DNA from: Umbelopsis ramanniana AG
Taxonomy: Eukaryota; Mucoromycota; Umbelopsidomycetes; Umbelopsidales; Umbelopsidaceae
Direction of reading: 5' to 3'
Assembly (NCBI RefSeq): GCF_025399195.1
Contig: NW_026252130.1
Location: forward strand, 89,321-153,320
Length of the DNA: 64,000 bases
Made by a program: the position numbers and the translations under genes
In this document: positions 10,701 to 22,623 of the stretch, piece after piece
How positions within the stretch are numbered: position 1 is the stretch's first letter
Layout: each line of letters starts with the position of its first letter
The notes under the pieces: generated by a model
What the model saw: the letters and a program-made list of their open reading frames with translations, nothing else
Databases searched by the model: none
Told to the model about the DNA's origin: nothing

Positions 10701-13700
10701 ACCACGAGGTAAAAATGAAGTTTCGGATGTTTCAGATCCCTTCCAGCGAAATGTGGCGCCGGTAATATGACATGATACGTAAGCGTTCTACCAAGTTTCC
10801 CCGTCCCCAACCTGCTGCGGTCTACGCCAAAATCGTTGGACTAATATGCAGAACATTTGGTTCAATGGAGGAAAGTTGCCAGAGTGAAGAGTGATTCATA
10901 ATACCAGAAAAAACTGTTCATATGAAAATTCCACTCAGCTAGTGCCTATAAGGTTGAGCCCGATGGGCCGGTATATTTGTTTGTATGGTCAGAGAACAAC
11001 GTAAAAAATGACCCTAGTGTAAATGGTAGGTATACATTCGTTGCCATTGACGAATGAATGGCGAATGAGTATTACGAAAAGCAAGACTGCCTAAAAAAAA
11101 TGACCGTATCAAATATTGATGCCCATATCCATAAATGTCACAGCTACATAATCGTTGTTTTATTCAAGAAAAAAAAATTGGGGTGCTTTAACTGCACATA
11201 GTTCATCACTGCTGTAGATTGCTAGTGCAATCGCAGAGATACCGGGAAAGAATAAACATGATGTTTAAGACACTTGATTTCACACCTAACAGCCATTGTG
11301 AACACTGGTGTTCCAAAAGTGTAACATGATGGTGTATCATTTAACAGCAAATTGATTGATGCGAATGACGCTTCAGTCAGTATGAAATCATCTGCAGCGG
11401 AAACGATTTATGGTACTACATCTTACCTAATTCCCACCTAATCTTCAGGGGAAAAAGTGCAGCTGCACGACTTCGAAGCTCCGATTGATTTGAAGCGAAG
11501 AGAAATGTCGCATGTCATTAATCGGTAAGGGGGGTATTCAAACCTTCGTGCATTGAATTCACTGCAAGGTCATATTGCCATGTAATGCGATCGAATCTCG
11601 CCGAACCTACCGGGAGAATGGATACTGATCTGCAAGTAGTTGAAAGCGATGGTCTGTCTGCATTATGGGACTGTAGTATAGCAACACAATCAACCTCTTT
11701 CATAAACACTATATTTGATGCTCATAACCTGTATGCTACACAGTAACGCATCTTCCGTACATATGCACTTCATTTGTACAATCCAATCCCCTGTCAGAAC
11801 TTATTAATATTTCTATGTTATATAGCGTACGGTATTATATCCTACATAGTTTTTGTAAACATTGAACAAATTGGTCGAATAATCAACAGAGACCATCATT
11901 TTACAACTCTATATCAATTTTATTCAACTAAAGAATGTCAATAAACGAAAGGGAAATAAACAAACAACAAAAAACATCGTATTTAACGATTCTACTTAAT
12001 TGTAGCAATTGAAAAAAATTATATTCCTTTGGAACGTGTAAAAAAAAATAATACAGCGCAGTGTTTTGTCTAAAAGTACATCTATCAGACAAAAGTAAGC
12101 TAATAAATTGTTAGTAAAATCAAGCATTACTTTCTCTAACTTCCAAGGCGTTAATTCTCTTTGGAGCGGATATGGGTCAAAAGATGGGTGCTCTCATTTG
12201 TTAAAAAGAATATTTTTGGGCGACATTTCGAAAGTTCAGCTGTTTTATGCGGCAGAAAGTACAGTATTTCTTTATAGTCGACGTCAATGTCTACCAAAGC
12301 AAGTTCAAATAACAAGTAAATTGTTTAAACGCTAGCGAAGACTTCAAATATATATATTATAGCATACAACTTGGGGAGAAGTGGGCCTTCTTTCGCTCAA
12401 CGTATACTATTGAATGTCCGAAGTGGTCGAAAGTTTCAATAAAGGGCATTCGCTCGATCAACTTAGAGCAACTGCCAGAATTTTGTTACTGCTGAACCGG
12501 GCTTTTAAATCACTTTCCCTTGGCTGGAGACTTGGAAAGGACAATGACATCTATAGGGAGTTGTGAATAGAGCAGTGAGGTGAGTTGTTCATACTAGAAA
12601 TGAACATCCGTTTGATTTGAAGGTGGGATGGATGCAGAAGCGTTCGCTCTTATTCCAGTATATTAGTTATTTTTGCTGCCCGGCTGGTATATACTTCCAA
12701 GTTTCTCAGCATGAGAGCTCGGCGATCACTTCCAACCTCATCTCATCATGAACTGTCAAGTGAGTCAAGTTATGGCTTAACCTTCTCACTGGCCAGCACT
12801 ACTTTGAAGTTACTGAAAATACCTTGATGACTACCCATATTTCCCCCCACTAAATCGCGTTTTCTCTACACCAGTCTAATAAAAAATCGATCAATCACTT
12901 GCAAACTATACCCCTCTCTACTACGCATCTATCCTTTCAATGAATAGGGTGTAGGACCTCTAGAGCAAGAATTAGTTGAGATATAGACACCCCACAGTCA
13001 TAAGGAAGGCAGGTGTAACGGAGTAGCAGAGCGCACAAACTAAATATAGTCAGAATGTGGGGTATGTCAGAGTCGAACTCGAGCTACAAGAAGTGCTTGC
13101 AAGCTTTAAAAGCTAAGAAAAGAGCAAGAAAAATGATGTAAATAGCCGCTAGGTTACTTTAAACCTCAATAGTAGAGTGCGTACACTTTCTTGGTTCATC
13201 CTCAAGCGCATGCAAGCGGTATAAATACATACAAAGTAAGGGCATAGCATAGGTTTTGGGCGGAGCGTGCATTCGATATCGCTCAAGGTCGTTTCAGTTT
13301 TCAGGTTTATTCATTGATTGGTAGCGCCAACGGAGCTATTGTCAAATATATCTATAGCTAAGAACAACGCATTTTCATCACTAACTCTATTTCCTGGATG
13401 ATGTAGTATGATACTGCCCCAAAAGCACGAATAAGTATGGCGTGCGCGGAGGTTGAGTCAGGTTTACTGACTGGTCAATTTGGTGCAAATTTATGGTACT
13501 TTTAAGCTTTGTATCATATCACTGAACCTGTCATTCTCAATGAGATGCGACAACATCACGTAGAAGGTTGCCTTGTAGTCTCCATGTCAGCTAGCATTGT
13601 GCTTGCATGTCAATGTTGGCCCAATCGGAGTGACAATCACGGCGGCTTGGCTGCCACCATCTGGACTCACTTACCGTCAACAAGTCAGAACACCTAGTAT

Positions 13701-13852
13701 AGGTACTACATCTAGTACCAGACCTCTAATGAAAAAGTTTGATAAAGGACAACTACTTACGACATACCAATGTCGTTTTCTTTATTAATCATGAAACATG
13801 AAGCACTAAGTACTGGTTTCCAGGAGGATGATTAATGTGTCTGCAGGGTATA
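7785..13852. other. Gene-poor region of about 6 kb
   Basis: No open frame here looks like a known family, and none shows exon joins that give a sensible protein. Visible items are homopolymer runs (T12 at 8573-8584, A14 at 9541-9554), a T-arm-like GAGTTCGACTC on the minus strand near 13070-13080 without a supporting cloverleaf, and short palindromes at 13096-13115. It could hold decayed genes, non-coding transcripts or long regulatory sequence. Confidence 0.45.
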
Positions 13853-15535
13853 CTATAAAGACTTGAAAAGTCTTTTGGCATGAATGACATGACCTCGTTG
13901 TTGTTTGACATAGACGGTGAAAACAATGGCAGCGAAGGCGACCATAGCAAATGATATTGTGGCGGGAATATAGAATAAATCCGGGGATGACCAAATGATG
14001 GTTGTTGCATAAGCCAACATATCTTCAATAACTCAGTGGTGGAGAGACATGACATGTGTAGACAATGGCTAGGATGACTTACCAAAAGCATTGCAAAGTG
14101 AATATTGAAATCCACTAATCAGTCCAGCTCGATCGTTCGGCGCGCCTTCTTGAATGATCTGAGTTTCTGCCAAGTCGAATGACCAAAGACCAACTCTACT
14201 CAATGCCATACCCAAAAACAATAATACAGTCGAAGTGATCCCTGCCCCGTCGTTAATGTAAAATGCTAACACCACTGGAAGCAGACAGAACACTTGCGAC
14301 CAGATCGACCATAGCCCACCACGGATCAAACCCAATCGCCTAGTTAGTATGGGACTGATGAACGTAGCAGCTAACCCAGCTACAAAAAGTAAAGTCAGCC
14401 AAAGCAAGGACAGGATGTTTTCGCTTTCCATATACTTACCCACAACGCAAACAGCACGGATACCGGAGATGACTGGATCCGAGTACTGCTTTGCTACCAT
14501 GTATGCTATCATCGTACCTCCCATGCTCAGTACCGTCAAGAAGAGCATTGCGTAACTGAGAGTTGCTGATAGCGGAGCGATGGATGAGATGACCGTTATA
14601 ATGTTTCGCCTTAGTGACATACCAATTTACCTAATATCAGTGGACTAGTAACACAATACTTCAGATCTTGCCACCTGGAATTTCCCAAATAGCCTGATGC
14701 TTCATTTGCCTCTCGCAGAACTGGCTTAGGAACACTTAGAATAGGAGAGGAGTTGTAAACCGTCAGGATACAGAAATACTCTATGACCAAACTTGCGACA
14801 TTCCAAGCAGCAATAAAATACACGGCAACCAGGGTAGAAGCAGTGGATGTCAGCAGAGCGACAAACAACGGTGCCAACATTTTGCACAAAAGATCAATTC
14901 TACGCAATGTTGCATTAAGCGCTATTAAGGAATGATGAAGATTAGGTAGGGTGTACGACGAGCCAAGTAGAAGCAGCCAGATACTTGCATGTTAGGGAAG
15001 AAGAATTTCCGGCAGCCAGTGCCACAATCCAATCCCGCTCGAGTGCTACATTCATGCCAATGGTTGTCACTTTGTACAACCCTCCAAGGAGAACCACAAT
15101 AGAAAAAACGACAAAAGCACGTTTGTCCATGGGTTTGTTCTCGATCCCTGGATCAAAGTAAGTCAAGAGTGCCCAGAATCCGACGTGACTCAAAATAATG
15201 GTCAACTTTTGGATTGGAATGAGGTACTTCACTACAGCAATGCGTGGGGACTTATCGACCCATTTTCCCATAATATCTCCAAATAGAAGTCCAATACCAG
15301 TTGTTAGGAGTCCATAGAGCGAAGATTCTAACAGAGTTGTTTTGAAAACGTCAATTATGAATAAAGCAGCGCCGAATTCGAAGAGACGGTCTCCCCATGT
15401 CCGAAAGAAATGTGAGACGTAGAGTTTTCGGTATGGTATTCTAATTTCACTTTCTGCATGAGCTTCTGTCTCTTCCCTGACGGAGTCACTGATGGAAGAC
15501 CGGGTTGGGCCGGGATTTGGCACAATGTCGCCCAT
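13853..15535 (-). CDS. Ferroportin-family (SLC40A-type) iron exporter, 5 exons
   Basis: Ferroportin is the only known family of cellular ferrous-iron exporters, an MFS-fold protein. The N-terminal signature SHFFRTWGDRLFEFGAALF matches the ferroportin helix 1 region including its conserved Asp. RDWIV, then NATLRRID, and later LSRVGLWSFDL are further family blocks. Exons run 15535-14989, 14921-14631, 14565-14440, 14379-14083 and 14022-13853, giving 476 residues; each join aligns without gaps to remembered animal ferroportin sequence. The first intron uses a GC donor (GCAAGT); the third is 60 nt and lacks stops, so it reads through in genomic sequence. An ATG 12 codons higher (15571) is possible. 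It may sit in the plasma or vacuolar membrane; the sequence does not say which. The animal hepcidin-binding Cys region is not evident. Confidence 0.85.
14922..14988 (-). other. GC-AG intron in the ferroportin gene
   Basis: Donor T|GCAAGTATC and acceptor TTAATAG. Only this junction gives RDWIVALAAGNSSSLTSLN, the same spacing as animal ferroportins; the nearby GT gives a stop in the next exon. Confidence 0.65.
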
Positions 15536-15981
15536 GTTTGAGCTTGGGCATCGGGGCTTCAATAAATACATAAGGTTTCCCCTTTTTATCAGCTTCGCCA
15601 GTCACCGAGAGGACCTCCTTACTGACTCAAGCAGTTAAACGACTTCAGAAATGTCAAGGTACTTGCGAGAAGAACAACGTCACTTATACTTCCCGTCCAA
15701 GGAATCATGAGATTGCTCAGGATTCTTACTCAATCACAGTTTGGAATGACAAAGTGGGTGTTGGTGATTACGAAGTTCCTGGCGGAAGTACCATATCCTA
15801 ATCCGCCTTACTGTTCTAGGATGACTTGTTGCAGTAGTGAGCACCAAATCGCGAATTTTGGTCAACGCTCAAACAACATATATGATATGAAAGGTGTGTA
15901 ATATTGACGGAAATGATTTATCTTGGGAATAGAAGAGTCCTTTGACGCCTTTAAAGCTTGCATGTCATATACGACGTATAG
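15536..15981. other. Intergenic region upstream of ferroportin
   Basis: Nothing recognisable. It holds the ferroportin promoter and the lead-in to the Kelch relic. Confidence 0.4.
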
Positions 15982-16760
15982 GCTATTGCACCCGAAACAG
16001 AGTCAACACCTCGAGCTAAAGTCGGAAACTATGTGGAGGCTGCTAGTGGAGATATATACCTATTTGGCACACGTAGCGGAAAAGAAATGGGTTCTCTTTC
16101 AGCAGACATTTACAAACTCGCTACCACTGATGTGACTGGTCTAAGGCCAGCGTGGCATCCGGAAAGAAGCCAGAATCCATGAGTTTTCATGCCAAGTCTA
16201 CATTAGAGGTAGGTATTCCAGTGGAAAATCCATACGCGGGGTTGAATTCTAATGGCCGTCTTCGCAAAGACGGATCTTTACGTTTTTGGTGGCTGCCCTG
16301 TCAAAGTAAGTGACCCTACCTAAATATCAAAACATTATCCCTCCAAGCTTGATTATAAGCTTCGTTATGGTCGATTAGATGGCCCTTATAGCTTCAACCT
16401 TGCCACTCATGCATGGAACCAATTGACGCCAATATCTGTGAGCCCACGTGGAAGAGCTTCTATTGCCTACTGCAAAGACATGTTGTTCGTTCATGGCAAA
16501 ATTTCCATTTAGCAGCCAGCGGTAAGCAAAATGAGGTTCCTGCCTGCGGCAAGGAGCGTGCATGCACTGGTGCTTCTATCTTCAACCGTTGATAGCCCAA
16601 ATGGTAGAGCCAACCTTATCTATCTGTTTGGCGAAAACAATTTCTACCAATCTCCACTGATGTTGACAAAACAAACGATACTATGGCAGTATTATTCAAT
16701 CGCCTAAACTACACGGGCGATATCCTTATTACTCGTGGTTGGTTCCAAAGTAAACACTTT
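15982..16760 (+). pseudogene. Decayed Kelch-repeat protein gene
   Basis: Several in-frame blocks carry Kelch beta-propeller features but are broken by stops and frame changes. The blocks include PRAKVGNYVEAASGDIYLFG (from about 15991), SLSADIYKL, MAVFAKTDLYVFGG (from 16252), a WNQLTPISVSPRGRASIAY block ending in a truncated LFVHG (about 16370-16515), and ANLIYLFGE near 16610-16640. Typical Kelch spacing (LYVFGG, then Trp and PRGRAS) is present, and remains of introns with GTAAGT donors can be seen. No uninterrupted reading across the blocks was found, so it is probably dead. A heavily spliced live gene is possible but less likely, because stops fall inside conserved blades. Confidence 0.6.
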
Positions 16761-17042
16761 TGTCAAGTGGGTAGTAAGCAGTGGACCTTTTGGCGACAAC
16801 GCACGTTTGACTACTAATATCCGTTTGACACGTTCAAAAATTGAAAGGATTATCTGTTTCGTCAACAGTCATAGTGGTACAAAAGCGGTTTACTATTGAA
16901 ATACAAGAAACCTTTATTTGCTGTTCATTAAAACACACCACTCATGTGAATACCGTCCGCTTGGTTAAAGATATAAATGATATTATTGAAATGCTAAGGC
17001 CTGCCGTATAATGTAAGCGGCGGCGAAGGACAGCGCTTACGT

Positions 17043-17564
17043 TTAATGTACCAACTTATTTCCGCAATTTGAGCAGAATGAACTGGAAACCTGGTTGGCT
17101 TTCTTGCACTGATCGCAAGTCACAACAGCTTGTGTGTTATTATTTTGTCCGGTAGGTGATGGTCCATAGTTTTGTGGTGATGGTGGCCCATAGTTTTGTC
17201 CATGAGGTGATCCATAGTTTTGGTCGTAATTTTGTCCTTGGTATGGTGGTGGTAAATTCTGCTGTTCCGCTCTTCTCCTTTGCTCTTCATGCTGCGCAAT
17301 TCCTCTTCTGACAGCTTCTTCAGTTGCAGCGGCTTGCTGTTGTGCTTGCAGAGCTTGCTGTTGTGCCTGCTGTGCTTGCATCTGTGCTTGCTGTTGTGCT
17401 TGCATCTGTGCTTGTTGATTCATTTCTTGCTGTCTTGCTTGATCTCTGTAGTAAGCATTTTCCGCTGCCATGTTCTCTTGTCGAGCCGCGTTCCTAGCCA
17501 CATGGCTGGTGGCTCCAATCACCAAGGCAGTTCTAGCGATTGGCATACGACGTCTTGGATACAT
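17043..17564 (-). CDS. Gln-rich protein with C-terminal zinc ribbon, 173 aa
   Basis: Intronless. The N-terminus (MYPRRRMPIARTALVIGATS) is basic then hydrophobic and could be a weak membrane or targeting segment. Residues 45-80 are dominated by Gln, Ala and Met in a coiled-coil-like stretch built on a (Q)AQMQAQQ repeat. Residues 103-140 form a low-complexity Pro/Asn/Tyr/Gly region with repeated QNYG units. The last 25 residues carry two CxxC pairs (CDQC and CSNC) separated by about 11 residues, a zinc-ribbon arrangement. I do not recognise a named family. Prion-like QNYG repeats with a zinc ribbon suggest a scaffold or protein-binding role, which is inference. The next gene lies 1.75 kb away, with no operon-like context. 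Confidence 0.75.
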   Translation of the reverse strand: MYPRRRMPIARTALVIGATSHVARNAARQENMAAENAYYRDQARQQEMNQQAQMQAQQQAQMQAQQAQQQALQAQQQAAATEEAVRRGIAQHEEQRRRAEQQNLPPPYQGQNYDQNYGSPHGQNYGPPSPQNYGPSPTGQNNNTQAVVTCDQCKKANQVSSSFCSNCGNKLVH

Positions 17565-19316
17565 TTTGTAGTATAGTGACTTTCAGAGAAAAGAAGATAA
17601 ACGAGTGCAACTGTTACTTATCTGGTTTCTAGTTTTATATCTAGAAGTCATCTGTCGGGCAATAACATTGTTTCATTTTATGCAACTTTGTTACCATTGG
17701 CGTAACCATATAGTTTTATATGCAGAAGAAATCGTAAACACCTTACAGCATCAGTTCAAGCTGTCAACGCTTATTCGGACAAAAAGAATTTGATTCTACA
17801 ATATAAGACATGCAAGTAGCTCTATTGCTGTTTTCTTTCTTTCGGTCTTGCTGTCGGAGGAACAACAAATTCATCGATTACTTATGGTCTCACTTGCAGA
17901 AATTTGGGTCTGACTTTCTATTCTCCGCAACAAGACATGTACTCAGGATGCCAAGGAAATGAAAGGACTGCAATTCCATGCTGATAGTCCAAGCTGCGCG
18001 TTCTGTTTTTAAAACACTAACGTACAGACTTATCATACTTAGATCGTAAAGTTACAGCATCATTAATCCCGTGGTGAATCATGGTGCAAAGGTTTCAGTA
18101 GGCAATTTTTCCTGGTTGGCCGCCACCACTGGTGCGTACTTTGAAATGCTCACTTCAGCCACTGTATATTTATCCAGGCAAACCCTTGCTTCACGTATGA
18201 TATCTGTCTACCTCGGGACATGCAGCTTGCGTGGCTAGTATTGGTATTTGCATAGTACTGAATTTGGTTAGGGTAATTTGAAGAGGCTCGTTCTTGTGCT
18301 TCTTGCACACTGCAATGTTGCATACTGCAGTAAGTGTGGCTATTTTACTTTTTCAGCTGGTTTAGATGATCATCCAGTATCGAAGTGGTTATCTGACATC
18401 ACCTGGTTGATATAAAATTAATCTCACGTCATAGAAAGATTACCTTGTCTAAAATGAAATCTACATTACAGAGGCTGGATGACCGGCAACTTTAGGCAAT
18501 TATGCAAGGTATGTTGTACAGGTAGGCTTATGTAAAACCTTGATGATCCAATATTAAAAATCTACCTTGCGCCATCTCTCCTTTCACGCGGACACCGAGC
18601 TATTAGCTCCAAATTGGGGATCCCTGGATAGCAATTTCCCAAATTTAATGCGACTGACCAGCTTCATAATAACTTTTACAATAGCAATGACAAAATTAGG
18701 CAAAGCGTCCCTTCGCGGGACTTCAAGAACAAGGGTCTTTTTTAGCCCTCTCATCTGTGCTCGTGAATCTCCACATAAACGGTTATAAACAGTTATATTG
18801 GCCGGTACGGTAAAAACACAAATGGGGATTTACTCACGATCATAACATTTGACTCCCTCCACTTCCAGCCATGAAGAATATTTTCTAGCTTCTACACGTC
18901 CATTGATCTGCATTACAATATAACAGCGTACCGATGATCTGCATCCATGTGACGGCCCATTTTCCAACATCATATATATATGTCGGCAATCTCCGGAAAC
19001 GATCATATGTCATAAGCTATTCAATAACTGTAGCAATTAATTTTGCAACTCATGGCCTTTCCAAGCGGGACAACTTGTGTAAGGGTAAGAAAGGGAAAAA
19101 TCTGACCCTCAGCTTGGAGATGGTTACACCATGCTATGTAATATCGCTAACTGCATCTTCATTCGCCCGTGTGCTTCTTGCAGGTCGGGGGGTACAGTTT
19201 CCAAACAGTTTCCCAAGTACGACCCGCGTGATGGAGCATTGTTGAAAAGCATATATGAAGGCAAAGGGTTGATACAAAAAGTTGATTCTACAAGCGCTTT
19301 CTGCTAGTACCAAAAT
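17565..19316. other. Intergenic region upstream of the GH16 gene
   Basis: I see no supported gene. Short open frames here (for example 18567-18788) have no family features or plausible exon joins. Confidence 0.4.
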
Positions 19317-20541
19317 ATGACTCGTACTCTTCTCGCTGCTACCATCTTTGCAACTTTTGCTGCTCTCGGTCAAGCTGCTGTTCCTGCTGGCGCGAACGGA
19401 TTCTCTCTTGTCTGGAGTGATGACTTCACTGGAGCTGCTAACACTGCCCCTAGCAGTTCCTGGCAATATGACACTGGAAATGGTGTTTTCGGTACTGGTG
19501 AAATTGAGACGATGACCAACAGCATTAAGAACGTGTATCAAGACGGAAATGGCAACCTGCGCCTTGTGGCATTGGGAAGTGGTACCAGTTGGACCTCCGG
19601 AAGAATTGAGACTGTCAGAAGCGATTTTGCCGCACCTGCTGGTGGTATTTTAGCTGTGGAAGGACGTATGCAGTTGCCTGCTGTCACAGGAGCTGCTGCT
19701 GCTGGTTACTGGCCAGCATTCTGGATGCTTGGCTCTACTTTGCGCACTGGTACTTCCTGGCCCGGTTGCGGAGAGATTGACATTATGGAGAATATTAACG
19801 GTATCAATGAGGTTTTTGGAACTCTTCACTGTGGTACATCTCCTGGTAAGTTACGCTATTATGCTTTTGAACGACCGGAAAAATACAACAGTAGACATAG
19901 CTCAGCCCCACTAAACCCTTTCCACTTTTAAGGTGGTGACTGTAACGAATCCACTGGTCTTGGAGGAAATAAGCAAAACATTTCCCCATCACTTCAGTCT
20001 GCTTTCCACGTTTATCGTATGGAACTTGATCTTGGAGCCAATATCATTCGTTGGTACATCGATGGTACTCAATACTGGCAAGTAGCTTCCAGTGCAGTTT
20101 CTGCCGCAACCTGGACTGCTGCTACCAACCACGGATTCTTCATCATTCTTGATTTGGCTATGGGAGGAGGCTTCCCTGATGCCTTTGGAGGTGGTCCAAC
20201 CAGCTCTACACAATCAGGCTCACCCTTCATCATTGATTACGTTGCGGTTTACACCAAGGCCGGAAGCGGCGGCAGCACTGGCGGCACTGGCTCCGGTTGT
20301 ACCCAAGGAAGCTGCGGATCTGGACAATGCTCTTGCGGCGGTGCTTGCTACAGCGCCAGCCAATACACTTGCATTGGTACCACTCTCTGCCCTACTGGTG
20401 ATCAACTTTGTGGTAAGCCAGCGTAGAATTTGTCCTTTTCATATCTTTGCATACTTTACTCAATATCCTCAATCTTCAGGCACTGCATGCTACAGCCCTT
20501 CAATGTACACTTGCAACGGAGGAACTCTTCAACAAGTTTAA
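19317..20541 (+). CDS. Secreted GH16 beta-glucanase with Cys-rich binding tail, 3 exons
   Basis: A signal peptide of about 20 residues is followed by a GH16 concanavalin-like fold. The catalytic motif GEIDIMENING places the nucleophile and acid/base glutamates at about E153 and E158. The enzyme should cleave beta-1,3(4)-glucans in the wall or outside the cell. After the domain (ending near DYVAVYTKAG) comes a Gly/Ser linker and a Cys-rich module with a CxACYSxxxYTC pattern, as in PF10645, the carbohydrate-binding domain of endo-1,3(4)-beta-glucanases. Exons are 19317-19845, 19933-20412 and 20480-20541, total 356 residues; both introns are phase 1 with GTAAG donors. The last exon is 62 nt and encodes a shortened second Cys unit lacking the final CP. 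AATAAA follows the stop. Confidence 0.9.
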
Positions 20542-22623
20542 GAAAACATCATGTATGATATATGTACTTTATAGTTATATATGGGCGATATTTTGTGAAA
20601 TAAAAATCGCATATGTATTATTTTTGAAGGTTGATGTGAAGGTGATATGAAGCAGGCTCTTGCCCACATAGGCTTTCTTTGCACGTCAATTAGGTTGTCT
20701 TTCCACCTATGTTGCTTAGCACAAGCTTATTGCTGGCCACACATGGATTTTACTTCTTTGATTTTCTTGTACATTGATCAGTAGACTGCTAAATTTTGAT
20801 CTAAGAATGACAGTGTGCAAAAGTGAAAATGAAAATCACACCCTTCTCGTTCACCTCGTTAAACATATTGTATGCATTTCTCTGAAAGGAAAGTCAGTGC
20901 AGTTACATGGAGTATGCCATACTTGTAATTGAACCTTTAATGTGAATATAGGAGCGCATATACACCATGCTTGTGATGTAGCCTGAAATCAGGAGCCAAA
21001 CATAGCTGAATCAAGACCGTTGCAGAGAAGAATTTATCGCGGCAGGACCGCCACATCACCATACCATAAATTGAGACAGGAGCAGCAGGACTGAGGGACT
21101 ATCATTTCTTGCCATAGGAAAAGCTACGTGGACGTTGTATTGTGTGAACATACGATTGTTGGTTCCATCAGAACAATGACCAAGTATCGATCAAACGATC
21201 GAAAGATTCGCATGGATCCCACCAGGAAGCGAGAACTTAATTTCGCACTAATGACACTCATGATGAATTAGGTATTGATCTGCCCTGTAGTGTGGTGTTG
21301 GAGGTTTCACGCTTGCTCAAAGTATAGTTTCATCTTTTAAGTTTGCAGGAAATGAAGGAGGAGTACGAGACTGACGAGGGTATTCATCCCTGCACTCCCT
21401 TTGCTTGATTTCCAGTGCTTTGGAGCATTGGAGCTAAGGTAACTCATCTTGTGCGGCAACAGCTCCTTCTTTTTCAAACCCCTTATTGTTCTTTTTGCTT
21501 TAGCTCTAGACTCCTTCTTTTTGAAAGTTTCAAAGCAATGTAGAGCGAAATTTGGTCACTTGAAGGTCAAGAGAGCAAGATTAGTGTGTCTAATTCTCCT
21601 TGAAGATGTACCTTATTCTCTTTCTCGTCATGTAAGAAAGAGCAACGACACATGAAGAAGACAATGGTTCTTCAAGATCTTTTGGATACTTGAGATACAT
21701 CTGGCTGTGAAATTTTACTATATGTTTTTTTACAGCCACTACATAACCTGACGATATCAATACTGAAAGAGAGTCAACGGAATCTATGCGAGTTACTGCT
21801 TTTTCTACCCGCCGCTCAAGAATACTATAATAACGAAATACTTCATCAGCGGCAACTGTTTCTTTCGAGCTTGTGTTTGCAAATCAACACTGAAAGAAAA
21901 GATGCTTGGACGAAGGTGTTAAGTCTAGTATATCTGGATTCCATGGAAGTGAAAATTGCATAGATCGATCGGAATGCCATGCCTACGATAGCTTACGTCA
22001 TCTCACGATGGTTGCCCTTCATTCTGTAGGTGGGGTACACGGAGTGACAGACTTAATGAGCCGAAACTGTTGGGTTTCACAGGGATACGGCTCATATAGA
22101 TTGCCAATTTGTTTATTCCATTTATTTCCACTACCAGAAGGTTGAAGAAGACTATTAAATGCGTTGAAACTAGTCAACAACATATGATGGGGGATCAGAT
22201 GCACTGTATGCCATTGGTACTACTGTACAGGTGCATTAATGCTATTGTGTATGTTCTTGTACATGAACAGATCAAGCAGATCATTCCAAATGAGTGTTCT
22301 TTCAGTGGTTTCGTGCGTTAAAATAATCTAAACGGCTATCTGCCGCGATCCCACATCATAATATTTACTCAGATGTAGGGTTTTGAGGGGGCCGGTGATG
22401 GGATAAATTTATGATCATGCTGCTTAAATGCCCAGAGCTGCAAATTCGATAATTACTGAGATGAAAACCCTTGCAAGCGTCATGGCAATGGAAAGATATC
22501 GAAGGTACCCCTCCCATAACTCCTTATCGTCCATATGTCGAATTAAATATATTTAAGGAAAGATGACAACGGTTGGATATAGGATTACATCTACTGATTG
22601 CTTTATTCAACGATAAACAAGAT
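20542..22623. other. Intergenic region with no recognisable gene
   Basis: About 2.1 kb without supported coding sequence. It contains the GH16 3' end (AATAAA near 20600) and the 5' region of the RGS gene. Confidence 0.4.

Noticed and set aside
13051-13160. Minus-strand T-arm-like GAGTTCGACTC followed by ACATACCCC
   Set aside because: No matching 5' acceptor strand or cloverleaf; upstream hairpins do not match tRNA spacing.
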